A stretch of 64,000 nt of DNA from Symbiodinium natans (GCA_905221605.1 CAJNDS010002801.1:622001-686000), one strand, 5' to 3'; numbered from the stretch's first letter, positions 40,701-49,009 are shown. The notes: a model not told the origin generated them from the letters alone. Numbers and translations: made by a program.

Positions 40701-41912
40701 AGTAAGCAAGTCGACCCTGATCCGCTTGATCTTCTTGGTCCCTGCGAGCCTGCCGGCCCCGCAATCGAAATGCGAGGCAAGCCCGTCGGTATCCTCAAAC
40801 GGACCCCAACAACCCCTGACAGCCACAGAAACTCCAGGGAGGCTCGCTTGGAAGACGCGCCTGATCTCAGTCAGCTCTGCGTCCTGCTCTTTCCAACGCG
40901 CGTAGTCAAAGACAACCATGACGCGCGCCGGAAGGGCTGCGACGACGCACATCGGCACAGCCGCGGCCTGGACACGGCCCGCAGGCTCTGGGACGGCGTC
41001 GTTGCCGACCGCCCAGGGCACGGGTCCGTCACCCTCAGTACCCTCTCCGAGGTACTGGTCCAGGTCGAAACCTCGGAGTTGGCCCGAAAGGCCCTCGAGA
41101 TCTTTCGTCCTCGCCGCAAGGAGCGCATCCCGATCCTTGGGATTGCGGCTAAAACTGTCACCCAGCGTCGCTGAGCGACCGCTAAGGCTCCTTATTTCGG
41201 ACCCATCCATAAGGATTTCCGCAACCCACCGGACGAGTTTCGGATCCATTCCGATGTCCGACGTTTGCGCTCGGGTAAGGTTGGCATGATCTGTCCAACA
41301 CAGAGTCCGAATAGAGCCAAACATGCGGCGTGTCGCCCGCTTTACCTCGAGCTGGGCAAACGCCTCCTGTATCAAGGGCGGCCAGTTCTGCTGCGCGGGG
41401 GTCAAGCTCTTTGAGTGCGTCATAAGCACTTTGAGCTGACTCAAGTCACGCGTCATCTGCACGACGCTGCCCCCTACCGCGATGCCCGACGCATCCGCGA
41501 TCTGCTCAAGGGGACACGACCCATCCGCAGCAGAGGCCTCATCGAAGGTAGCCAAATTGATGCGGTTCTGCATCATGCGCTTAATCGCTTTAAAGGCTTT
41601 GCAACCCTCGGTGGCGGCTGAGCCCAGCCCGCCTTCAGGAAAGACGGCGCCTGGCTTCTGCCACTGCCCTAAAATCTTGGCTGCGTGCCCATACTCAACA
41701 GGCAGGTAGCCGCGCAACCAGTTTGCGCAACCCAAAAATTGCTGAATGTGAAGCTTCTCCCAGAGCGGGGGAAAGTCAATCACCGCCTGACAACGCTCTT
41801 CGTCAGGCGAACTCCCGTCCCGCCCAATGTTGTGTCCTAGGAGCTTTACCTTTGGAGACACAAACTTCGGCCTTGCTGATTCCAAAGGAGAACCCAAACA
41901 AGATTGACTTGT
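37602..41912 (-). CDS. Pol frame: RT thumb/connection, RNase H, long insert, integrase
   Basis: Numbered from the TTG at 41897. Residues 11-70 match the end of a Ty3/gypsy RT (KVKLLGHNIGRDGSSPDEER, then QQFLGCANWLRGYLP). RNase H follows with Asp135, Glu178 and Asp203 (WTDHANL). Residues 280-880 are a 600-residue insert of unknown kind with a CxC...CPAC zinc-ribbon at 545-560. Integrase has His955, His962, Cys992, Cys995; catalytic Asp1024, Asp1084 and Glu1120 with exactly 35 residues between the last two; and a GPY/F-like LTGPWRVLE near 1263. The first residues are in a different register from the Gag-protease frame; a +1 shift would join them. The RT fingers and palm are not here. Confidence 0.85.
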   Translation of the reverse strand, partial: TSQSCLGSPLESARPKFVSPKVKLLGHNIGRDGSSPDEERCQAVIDFPPLWEKLHIQQFLGCANWLRGYLPVEYGHAAKILGQWQKPGAVFPEGGLGSAATEGCKAFKAIKRMMQNRINLATFDEASAADGSCPLEQIADASGIAVGGSVVQMTRDLSQLKVLMTHSKSLTPAQQNWPPLIQEAFAQLEVKRATRRMFGSIRTLCWTDHANLTRAQTSDIGMDPKLVRWVAEILMDGSEIRSLSGRSATLGDSFSRNPKDRDALLAARTKDLEGLSGQLRGFDLDQYLGEGTEGDGPVPWAVGNDAVPEPAGRVQAAAVPMCVVAALPARVMVVFDYARWKEQDAELTEIRRVFQASLPGVSVAVRGCWGPFEDTDGLASHFDCGAGRLAGTKKIKRIRVDLLTSCAKVLREASGFRPQFLVGLGQGGLVTAVLRWPLVVELTLQARNLQRKEARAVGEAWAGIKAIWAVRPRLWRTQQGHLEVAEACPELKKDFPEPPLRGFGIVGKQALGAEVLRSLRLDAVRSIDDASIRGMLDEPSRPLWDHEGLCICGKRTYLFSRCPACIEKEAVDTSVEIAEREEPEPPLEGDLEAHEVGLEVNSVLATLDRTGGLVRVRSSTIQQWAVGFRTTPKDAPVPTAYGMLSGKIWKKSHSMKLSLGSQHKDLSKWGDVKPYWTTWVVREDGAVVAGHNCSPLNVVQGDIVVHWSSVVNWHGHRHVVNEQCEVLWRSNGKEVALDPSFGKLIALVGRVTQVVGWRATGEASDPRSSTRQASRVLAQFSSSNEGVEGHWTAGAISRGKNANECKLKGRVLAFLGEEHKGPAVVLELVSHSPILCIWDHSSTKVKVEFKGGVPSLGLIAEEDENRRERLAVEARDAANISEFRVTGSLRTAWYEGQRRDPSLAGSIRKPEPPMVISGDGLLEREVTLRTGQTVVVPVVPNGAAGANGVTWRRACYNSVHCGVLGAHRSAEVTIKLLERAVWWPDLEKDVRTWVAKCLACIKGRSRPTKVEARAVKCGAETCWQEVSVDCEGPNREDREGHRYSLTYFDCLSHAVLLEPMRSLTHAEVRRAFVRCVLRSRTIPSLIRSDRGPEFKNALMAELSAMLGTEWRFSAPLRPCELGANERVHQEVQKVLGAVVRQVGASLSEAWSDWLVVAEYVIDNTPGPHGYTPRDLERSWSLALPLEKDVLRDALQFEPISDWARSQFKQFSELAAAVREHWTRSSEARAKLANRHRRTVDLKPGDRVVWNAPRARSEGAGRVPWKPGLTGPWRVLEVKGHRLTLEPVSMESGGTSSARRGPMEAHAEDCILVPADADGAESREPVVFEDDGTGGDGSSRPSLGQQVQGDAKQVEFTLTRRGRDFVLRLGDRIAYRGVGGGPKRSPRCTLGATSLAPMSSRPKTRSRKRQPKKLKVSRKIVPARIFPTRGRLQPRSR

Positions 41913-44900
41913 CTAGGAAACCCTCTAAGGAAACGAGGTGGTCGAGGAGGTGCGGGCACGCCTTAGGGTGCCGGGCGCGCATATCTGCCGCGAGCTGCTC
42001 ATAATAATAGTCCGTTGGAGGCTCCTCGATCATCTTATCGATGTCCCAGCTCTCCACGATATGATAGCTCGGGCAGCGCGCCGTGTCGACCGCGTCTGCT
42101 GGGCGCACAGCGTCACTTGCGCCTCTTCCAGCCGTGGCCGATCCCTCACGCCAGCCAGCCCAGCGTGGCCCCTTGCGCGTCCTAAAGACCGCGAGGCGTT
42201 CGGTGACTGGAACCTCATCGCTGCACGCAACGCTTTCCGCCACACGCAAATCCCTCGTGTCCCAAAGACGCCACGCCTCACCTGCGCGCTGAAGCAAGCA
42301 CGTTTCGTAAGGCGCCTTCTCGACCGCCAGGGTCCCAAGGTCCTTCTGCGCAGGGCGCCTACCCCACACAGACGCGTAACCACCCGGCGCCTCCCACCAG
42401 CTGTCGACGCTTGGAAGGTGGTCCAAGCAAGTAAGCACTCCAGGCTCCTCAACAGGGCGCCCAACCGGGCCGCTCCCGCCCCACACCGAAGCGAGAACAG
42501 TCACCGCAGCAAGGACCGATAGCACACCGATCCTGGCGCCGGTACGCAGCCGCCCAAAGGACCGCGCACACGAGGAACAACCTTGGAAGCTTCTTGCCGC
42601 GGCCCTGGACGCGGACCCGCAAGCAAAGCACGGGTCATGGTCAACCGAAGCAACGGCGACCCCACAATCCGCACATGCCTGCGGAGACGGCTCTGACTCG
42701 AATACCGTCTCAATCGCGCCACAACCACAGGCCGCAGTGCTGACGAGGCCGGAACGCACTTCCGCAACAACCTCGCCCGGCTGGAGAGAGTGATCACACT
42801 CTTGGGCTGCAAGCAACACAAACCCTTTACCCTCTCCCGTGGGCCAGAGACCTGGCACAGCCTCAACCCCACACTCAACCGGAAGCACAACCTCGGACAG
42901 GGATCCCTCTGCGGAGACTCCTGCCTCCCGCACGACTGGCACCAGCGCCCCATCACCTGGCGAGAGCTCGAGCGGCTCTTCCCCGTCATAGCGGAGAAGC
43001 TCACGACTTCCGCCCCCAGGCTCGGTGCATGACGCGTCGTCCAGGCTTGACAACCGCGCTTCGAAGGCATAGGCCCTGTCCTTCCGGGTCTTGCTGTGAT
43101 CCTCACATCGGGGCATCCTGATTCCCAGCGTGTCGAGGACGTGAAAGTCGGGACCCGGCCTGAAACCCAGGCCCATCCTTCCGGCGCAGTCCAACGCTCT
43201 GCCGCCAAGTATCAGTCCGTGCCAATCGGACGTCCCCCTGGCTGCGATTTTGCATCGCACGAAAATTTCAGTGTTGGGGCGACAGTCGTCCGCCGTCCTG
43301 CCTTCCAGCAGCGTGACGCGCAAGACTGCTGCCCCCTTCAGAGGAACGGGGGCTCCCGAAGCAATGCCATGCACGTATTCGGGGTGGACCCACTTTTCGA
43401 GTCTCACGACCGGGAAGCCGGGATCTTCGGTGCCGATCCCCAGCTCTGCAGCCCGGTTCATCATGCCCACCACGAGTTCCTCTGTCACGTGGTTTGCGCC
43501 GGCGCATCCGTCGAGCATGCACTCGACCTTACGGTCGAGCACCTGGACTACCGTCCTGTACTGGTAGCCTCCTGGCTCGTTGTCCGCCAGGTTCCACCAG
43601 TCCTTCGGCAGATCGTCCAGGGTGGCGAACTTGTCCCGCCCGCCCTTGCTCAACGGAAGCGCGTGCTGCTGCACCGCGGCGCGTCCTGCGGCTCCTGAGA
43701 CGCCTGCCTGGACGCCTGAGCTGCCTATCTGGACACTGAACGCGGCGAAGGGGTTAGACATGGAAGCACCGGAGGGCGCGGCCCAGTTGGCAGGCAAGGC
43801 CGGCGTCCCTCCTGAGGTCGTCAGGTTGTGGACCATGTCGCAGCTGGCTCCTTTCTTGCACGACCCATTCTTGGAGAAAAAGGGGCAAACAGTGCCTGGT
43901 GGCTTTGCCGCGCCTTTGGCCGCAGCCTTAGGCTTTGCGTTGGCCTTTGCCTTGCCACCTCCCTTCCCCTTGCCCTTACCTTTCGCCGTGGCAAAGGTTT
44001 GGTCACCCTTCTTGGCCGCGAGAGCTTTTCTGCGAAGCTCCTTGTCGTGGCTGTACGGGCAGGCATCCCCTTTCGGGCAATTCCCGTGGTCGCGAAAGTG
44101 GAAGCAGATCTTCTTGTCCGCTCCTTTGCCAGCTCCCTTCGACGCAGCGGCAAACGTCTGGTCCGCGCCAGCTTTGGCCGCGGCAGCTGCTCCTTTCGCA
44201 GCAGCCTTGGCGGCGGCCTTGAGGCTCTTAATCTCCTTCTGAGCCTCGGCTAGCGCGACCGACGGGTCCGCGCTCGGAGAGCCGGTCGCTGAGTACACAG
44301 AGTGGGAAACAGCCCGGTGAGCTGCTTCCCTCTGCTCGTACTCCAAGACGACCTTGTGGCTCTCCTCCCAAGTCTGCGGCCCTCTCAGCCCGCCATCCTT
44401 GGGATCGCCGGGCCACAACCGCTTGTCGTTACGTATCTCCTTTTGGAGATACGGGGGCATCTTGCGGAGGTACGAGAGATACAACTCTCGTGGGGTCTTC
44501 CCAAGACCCACCGCCTCAAGGTCCGCGATCGATGCCTCAAACAAAGGCTCGAATTGGTGGCCTGTGAGCTTGCCCTTAGCGAGGGAGGCATGCTCACCAT
44601 CCACGCGGACTTCTCTTTCCTCCCGCGATTCCCCGAACATCAAGTGCTTGTTCTTGATGCGGTCGTACACCGCCTGTGGGTCGGAGAGAACCTCTCCCGA
44701 CTTCCACGCTGCGCGGTAGGCGTTCGTGTACGTCTTCATGCGCGAGCCGCGGCAGCGCCCGCGTAGCGCTAGCAGCTTTTCGCGCGCACTCATACCGCGA
44801 CAGTTGTTGGCCAGCGCGCAGACGTCCTCGAACTCCTCGTAGAACAGGACAACGTCTCGCGCGTCCGACTTGTCGTCGGTCAGCGTCGGCCACGTGAGGT

Positions 44901-46080
44901 CAGTTTTGACCGTCGTTATGGAGCTTTGCCCGCCCCTCTGCGCTAACGCTTCTTTCAGCGCTTCAGTTTGGGCGGCGAGTGCGGCGGCGAAATCGCCCGC
45001 CGGGTTTTGGGACCCGGTCTGCGAACCTCCGCCGTCTGAACCTCGCTTCAGGGCTTCTATCTCCATCTCCAGCGCCGCAAGCTTCGCGCGCAAAGGGGAA
45101 TCGCCGTCCGTCGCGCCCAGGTCACGGGCCGCGGAAGGACCACCTGCAACCTCGGCAGTGTGCAAACCTCCACGGTCCAAACCTACCCCCAACCCACTTG
45201 CAGTCGCAGGCTGTGGGAGCCCTGGGGAACGCGGCCCCACGGCTTCAACTGGCACATCGGACGGGGAGCTCCAAACCTTCTCTTGGCTCGAGCTTTCTTT
45301 TCCCCCTAGCGCGAGGATAAGCTCCCCGATGCATTGGATTTCACGCTGAATCTCCTCTGCGTCTTCGGGGTCCTCGCCACCGCGCAAAGCCGCGACCGAG
45401 AATCTGGTCCGCAGCCGACGGACCATCTTTGTCGGATGCCAGTCCCCACCTATCTTGGAGAACTCATCCGCAAGGAGGGTGGCTTTGGTGCTTAGGGCGT
45501 CAAGGTCACGGGAGCTCACCGTGACTCCATGCGCTTTCAGCGCGAGGACAATCCGCGAAACGCGCGTCAAGTAGTCCGCGACCGGTTCTTGGTCTGGACG
45601 GAAAATCGCGCGCAGCTCCGCCTGCAAGCCCTCTGCGGTGCCTGGCACCGAACCTGCTGTCGACGGCGGACCGGACGGTCCCGCCGGGCGGGACCCTGGT
45701 GCCGTAGCAGGGACATAGGCAGCACCGGTAGGGACCATGGCCAGCTCCCTAGCCGCGGCGCTGACGTCCACCCGCGGCGGACTGTCGCCTCCAGCGCCCG
45801 AGGCCTCAGGGACTAGCTCGGAGTCCTCTTCTTCTTCCTCCTCATCCTCGTCCTCGTCTTCGGCGTCATGGAGGAACTTCATGACTTTCCGCCAGAGAGC
45901 CGCCTCTTGCTCTGGCGTAGTGCTGACCCCATCCCGCTTGGACAACGGACGGCTGCCAGTCTCCCTACGCCACTTAAGCCAAGCGACGTAGCTCATCCGC
46001 TCGGGATAGGGAACGTCTCCACCCTCGATAGCTTCGAGGAGGGTGACGCCCTCAGCCTGACCTGCTACCTCTGCGGACAT
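41803..46080 (-). CDS. Gag-protease frame with two CCCH zinc fingers
   Basis: Starts at ATG (MSAEVAGQAE) and runs 1425 codons. Acidic stretch at 73-90; predicted helical Gag core about 400-590 (FYEEFEDVCALANN, MKTYTNAYRAAWKSG); Ala/Lys helix 612-640; two CCCH fingers, Cys659-x8-Cys668-x5-Cys674-x3-His678 and Cys732-x8-Cys741-x5-Cys747-x3-His751, separated by a Gly/Lys-rich linker. A protease-like domain follows: CMLDGCAGANHV at 854-865 in place of DTG/DSG, and LILGGRALD at 956-964 in place of the usual ILG flap motif. The C-terminal third has four CxxC/CxC pairs and a hydrophobic segment (IGVLSVLAAVTVLASVWG), then HLLDHLVSLEGFLDKSILFG, which resembles sequence next to RT. No YxDD motif occurs anywhere in it. 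Confidence 0.85.
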   Translation of the reverse strand: MSAEVAGQAEGVTLLEAIEGGDVPYPERMSYVAWLKWRRETGSRPLSKRDGVSTTPEQEAALWRKVMKFLHDAEDEDEDEEEEEEDSELVPEASGAGGDSPPRVDVSAAARELAMVPTGAAYVPATAPGSRPAGPSGPPSTAGSVPGTAEGLQAELRAIFRPDQEPVADYLTRVSRIVLALKAHGVTVSSRDLDALSTKATLLADEFSKIGGDWHPTKMVRRLRTRFSVAALRGGEDPEDAEEIQREIQCIGELILALGGKESSSQEKVWSSPSDVPVEAVGPRSPGLPQPATASGLGVGLDRGGLHTAEVAGGPSAARDLGATDGDSPLRAKLAALEMEIEALKRGSDGGGSQTGSQNPAGDFAAALAAQTEALKEALAQRGGQSSITTVKTDLTWPTLTDDKSDARDVVLFYEEFEDVCALANNCRGMSAREKLLALRGRCRGSRMKTYTNAYRAAWKSGEVLSDPQAVYDRIKNKHLMFGESREEREVRVDGEHASLAKGKLTGHQFEPLFEASIADLEAVGLGKTPRELYLSYLRKMPPYLQKEIRNDKRLWPGDPKDGGLRGPQTWEESHKVVLEYEQREAAHRAVSHSVYSATGSPSADPSVALAEAQKEIKSLKAAAKAAAKGAAAAAKAGADQTFAAASKGAGKGADKKICFHFRDHGNCPKGDACPYSHDKELRRKALAAKKGDQTFATAKGKGKGKGGGKAKANAKPKAAAKGAAKPPGTVCPFFSKNGSCKKGASCDMVHNLTTSGGTPALPANWAAPSGASMSNPFAAFSVQIGSSGVQAGVSGAAGRAAVQQHALPLSKGGRDKFATLDDLPKDWWNLADNEPGGYQYRTVVQVLDRKVECMLDGCAGANHVTEELVVGMMNRAAELGIGTEDPGFPVVRLEKWVHPEYVHGIASGAPVPLKGAAVLRVTLLEGRTADDCRPNTEIFVRCKIAARGTSDWHGLILGGRALDCAGRMGLGFRPGPDFHVLDTLGIRMPRCEDHSKTRKDRAYAFEARLSSLDDASCTEPGGGSRELLRYDGEEPLELSPGDGALVPVVREAGVSAEGSLSEVVLPVECGVEAVPGLWPTGEGKGFVLLAAQECDHSLQPGEVVAEVRSGLVSTAACGCGAIETVFESEPSPQACADCGVAVASVDHDPCFACGSASRAAARSFQGCSSCARSFGRLRTGARIGVLSVLAAVTVLASVWGGSGPVGRPVEEPGVLTCLDHLPSVDSWWEAPGGYASVWGRRPAQKDLGTLAVEKAPYETCLLQRAGEAWRLWDTRDLRVAESVACSDEVPVTERLAVFRTRKGPRWAGWREGSATAGRGASDAVRPADAVDTARCPSYHIVESWDIDKMIEEPPTDYYYEQLAADMRARHPKACPHLLDHLVSLEGFLDKSILFGFSFGISKAEVCVSKGKAPRTQHWAGREFA

Positions 46081-46101
46081 TGCCGCAACACAAGGCGAGA
46101 A

Positions 46102-46185
46102 GCCGCGCCTTGGTTAGCAGGCCGCAGGCGTGGCACGCGAAGCGCCGCGCCTTGGTTAACAGGCCGCAAGCGTGGCACACAGTCC
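46102..46185. repeat. Tandem 42-bp repeat in the retroelement leader
   Basis: GCCGCGCCTTGGTTAGCAGG and the following bases to GTGGCAC are repeated 42 bases on with three changes, between the 5' LTR and the Gag start. Confidence 0.85.
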
Positions 46186-46266
46186 CCGCGTCCAGGTCAC
46201 GGACCGCGACAGACAAGCAAAGCAATGCTTGCCCACTCGGGCCGTAGGCACAAGAGCTGTACGTTT

Positions 46267-46282
46267 CCCAGAACAGCCCCCA
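46267..46282 (-). promoter_or_regulatory. Candidate primer-binding site
   Basis: Two bases inside the 5' LTR the element's sense strand reads TGGGGGCTGTTCTGGG. It starts with TGG as expected for pairing with a tRNA CCA end, but I cannot name the tRNA. Confidence 0.35.
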
Positions 46283-46284
46283 AT

Positions 46285-46580
46285 TGTGAAGTCGACCAGC
46301 ACTGGACTTGCACTAAGCCAATGCAATCACAGCCCGGTCACGCTGTTTTACGACTTCGCGAGTTCAAGCACTTGTGCAGCTACGCCTGAGTGCGTCCGGT
46401 CGGACCGCACAGCAACCTAAGAGCTACTGTACGACTCTACCGTGCTCAAAGGCACAAGCTCGGTACTTGAGCCAAAATATTGGCATTGCTACGAATTGCA
46501 AAACTACACATGCAAAGAAAACTACTGTACTGGTTCTGGCAGCTCTGCACATGCAACGTGCGTGCTTAGACCTGCTCACA
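46285..46580 (-). repeat. 5' LTR of the retrotransposon
   Basis: Identical to 33025-33320. The transcription start and polyadenylation site of the element should lie in it; I see no TATA box at a convincing place. Confidence 0.95.
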
Positions 46581-46599
46581 GGGTGTGGGTGTGTGTAAA

Positions 46600-46642
46600 T
46601 GCACATATATATATATATACACATATGTATGTATATGGACAT
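46600..46642. repeat. AT/CATA microsatellite right of the retroelement
   Basis: (AT)n and CATATG repeats start about 20 bases after the LTR, after GGGTGTGGGTGTGTG. Confidence 0.85.
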
Positions 46643-46649
46643 GGCCCAG

Positions 46650-47040
46650 AGTGCGTGTAGAATTGCAGTGTGATCTTCAATGGTGTGTGTCCTGGATCAC
46701 GTAGCTCACACACTGATTGCCGAAGTTTTAACCAAGCCTGAACCGTAAACCCAAAATTTGGGGGATGCCAGTCAAAAGTCGAATTATGACACAGAAGGGA
46801 GGAAGAAGGAAGGAGAGAAGGAAGGGAAGGAGGACCCTAAACCCTGAGGGGAGGGGAAGGGAAGGAAGATTCTTCTTGCTCTTGGCTTCTCGGATCTCGG
46901 TTGCCGACTTCAGAGCTTCTTGTTGCTCGGTTTCCGTTTTTTGTGTTTGTTTGTGCTTCTGAGCTCCGTGACGCACCTCAAACTTAAACCGTAAACCCTG
47001 AACCTCGAACTCAGCTGGCTCTATTGTCTTATGGGCTTAC
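46650..47040. other. Purine-rich intron DNA
   Basis: Contains a GGAAGGAA-rich stretch at 46796-46870. No exon seen. Confidence 0.35.
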
Positions 47041-47059
47041 CGGCCTATGTCGGCGTATA

Positions 47060-47125
47060 TATGTATGTGTACATAAATACATAAATACATATATACATAT
47101 ATACATATATATATATATACATATG
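47060..47125. repeat. TACATA/AT microsatellite
   Basis: Repeated ATACAT and (AT)n units. Confidence 0.9.
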
Positions 47126-47155
47126 CACACCCTCGGAACCCGAAAAACTGCTGAG

Positions 47156-47246
47156 CTCCGAAGCTCTGAAGGTCGGGGCCATCCTTCGCCAGATGCGCGT
47201 CCACGGACCCGAGGGCTATCGTATCTTCCTGACTCTCGGTTGTGGA
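47156..47246 (+). CDS. Exon right of the retroelement
   Basis: After CTGCTGAG the frame reads SEALKVGAILRQMRVHGPEG then YRIFLTLGCG and ends in phase 0 at GGA|GTTTAGGG; a second donor lies at 47239. No Trp here, so it may be a linker exon of the repeat gene or another gene. TTTAGGG units follow at once. Confidence 0.5.
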
Positions 47247-47400
47247 GTTTAGGGTTTAGGGTTTAGGGTTTAGGGTTGTGGAGTTTAGGGTTTAGGGTTT
47301 AGGGTTTAGGGTTTAGGGTTTGGGTTTAGGGTTTAGGGTTTGGAGTTTCAGGGTTTAGGGATGAGGACTTAGGGTTCAGGGTATAGGGACGAGGCTTTAG
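47246..47400. repeat. TTTAGGG array
   Basis: About fifteen units with TTTGGG and GTGGAG interruptions. Confidence 0.95.
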
Positions 47401-47409
47401 GGTTTTGCC

Positions 47410-48360
47410 ATCGCGTTTTCGGCTGGTTCGGACCTTTGCTGGCTTGTTTCTCCTGCTGTTCACACACGCACACACGAATATATGCTATGGCCTATTAACG
47501 CATGGACGTCAGGTACCATTAAGAACTTGGAAAGATGACAGACCCACAAACACAGAATTCACCTCTGTGGATCGTATCACAAAGGGTGCTTTCAGCAGAT
47601 CCGATACCTTGATTCGAAAAAGTCGTCTATAAAGAGCTATCACTCCCAGTGCGTGAACATTATCTTGTTCCCCAGTGCCTCTATCGGCGAAGGACCTGTA
47701 ATGCGTTAGTTAGAGCCAGACTTATTTTGTTGGCATGTTGCAATGAGAGCGGTGGGTACAACACTCTTAGCCGATCCAACAGATGATAGTTTGGAATCCC
47801 GGTTCTAGATCCATAGGTCCCTATGTTATTTTGGAGGTGTTGCAACACGACTGCGGCTTCTGATCTTGCAGCCGCAGAATCTTTATCCTGCTGCGAATCT
47901 ACGGTCGTTGTCGCTTCAGGAGTTTTGCCTGAGCATGCGGCGCGCCACTGGGGTTTAGATTTTTTAGCTCAGTGTGCCTGTTAGAAGCACTAGACTCGAG
48001 TCATGAGGATGAGTGGCACTACCAAGGAACGCGGTCAACTCCACCATACAAGTTACTGCCATGTTCCTCTTTGTGCTCAAGAGGCAAGACATCTCCCTGG
48101 ACCCGTGCTGCTGAATCGGTTTAGGGTGGAGTCTTGATTGGGAACGTAAATCCCAAACCCTAAAACTTGAACCGTGCACTTTGTGAGTTTTTGTGGGCGT
48201 CAATCCCACAATCACCTGCCTGCATGCAATAGGGCTCCGAACTTGCCCCAGGAAAACGCTTCAAACTTACAAGCCCGGACTCAATCCTTGGCCCAAAGAG
48301 CCGCAACTTGGTGTTCCAGTGGGTTCCTTGCTGCAGCCTTGGAGAACTTTCCGCCCATAA
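47410..48360. other. Intron DNA, no exon seen
   Basis: Unique sequence with few telomere-like units. Frames of 75-83 codons on both strands lack support. An AT microsatellite lies at 48374-48399. Confidence 0.35.
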
Positions 48361-48465
48361 GGATTCAACCCGACATATATATATATATAGATATATATGC
48401 ACCCTAATCCCTAAACCCTAAACCCTAAACCCTAAACCCTAAATATACATGTACGTCTACTCCAG

Positions 48466-48534
48466 GATCCCCTGGGCTGCCTGACAGGGGAGCTGATCTT
48501 CGCAGCCTGGGGCGCCACCTTCTGCAGAGGCGGG
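48466..48534 (+). CDS. Trp-repeat (Sfi1-like) gene, exon
   Basis: CTACTCCAG then DPLGCLTGELIFAAWGATFC and RGG in phase 0. A stop lies shortly after, so the donor must be near 48534; a GA donor (GGG|GACCGA) fits. W-centred helix. Confidence 0.4.
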
Positions 48535-48544
48535 GACCGATTTT

Positions 48545-48725
48545 TTTAGGTGGTGTGGGGTTTGGGGTTTGGGGTTTAGGGTTTGGGGTTTGGGGTTTGG
48601 GGTTTGGGGTTTAGGGTTTGGGGTTTAGGGTTTCGGGTTTAGGGTTGAGGGTTTGGGATTTAGGGTTTGGGATTTAGGGTTTGGGTTTTAGGGTTGAGGG
48701 TTTGGGGTTTAGGGTTTGGGTTTTC
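48545..48725. repeat. TTTGGGG/TTTAGGG mixed array
   Basis: Over twenty units, with TTTGGGG dominating the first half: a locally spread variant. Confidence 0.95.
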
Positions 48726-48961
48726 ACTCCTCTTTCGTTGACAGGGGGTTCAAGGTCGATATCTTGTAGTAGGTGGCATATGCGAGGGCACAGTGTTGAG
48801 GCTTATCCGAAGCCGAAACATTGCATAGCAGTGTGTCTCTTTGAGGAGCTTTGCTCATGAGCTTGCGAGAGCCTCAACCCCCCAACCCCGCCCAAAAACC
48901 CTAAACCCTAAACCCCAAACCCTAAACCCCTCAGGATTTATGCACCTGCTATTTGCCACAG

Positions 48962-49008
48962 CGGTGCCACGCACATGTGCGGGCTCCTGGCGGCTTGGAC
49001 GTGTGTTG
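48962..49008 (+). CDS. Trp-repeat gene, possible short exon
   Basis: TTGCCACAG precedes and GGT|GTAGGG follows; one frame reads GATHMCGLLAAWTCVG. Start phase is 1 base, unlike most neighbours. Confidence 0.3.
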
Positions 49009-49009
49009 G

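Larger units (their letters stand above)
33025..46580 (-). mobile_element. Ty3/gypsy-type LTR retrotransposon, 13.56 kb
   Basis: Two direct 296-bp repeats at 33025-33320 and 46285-46580 start with TG, end with CA and are identical base for base. Between them long frames on - encode Gag, protease-like, RNase H and integrase parts in Ty3/gypsy order, then extra domains. The RNase H before integrase order, D,D(35)E spacing and GPY/F-like tail exclude Ty1/copia. Identical LTRs mean a very recent insertion. No 5-bp target duplication is visible (left flank TGGAT, right flank GGGTG). The element lies antisense in what looks like an intron of the Trp-repeat gene region. The YxDD core of reverse transcriptase is missing, so this copy would need enzyme from elsewhere. 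Confidence 0.93.

Noticed and set aside
33025-46580. Ty1/copia or Bel/Pao assignment
   Set aside because: RNase H precedes integrase and the integrase has the D,D(35)E spacing and a GPY/F-like tail of Ty3/gypsy.
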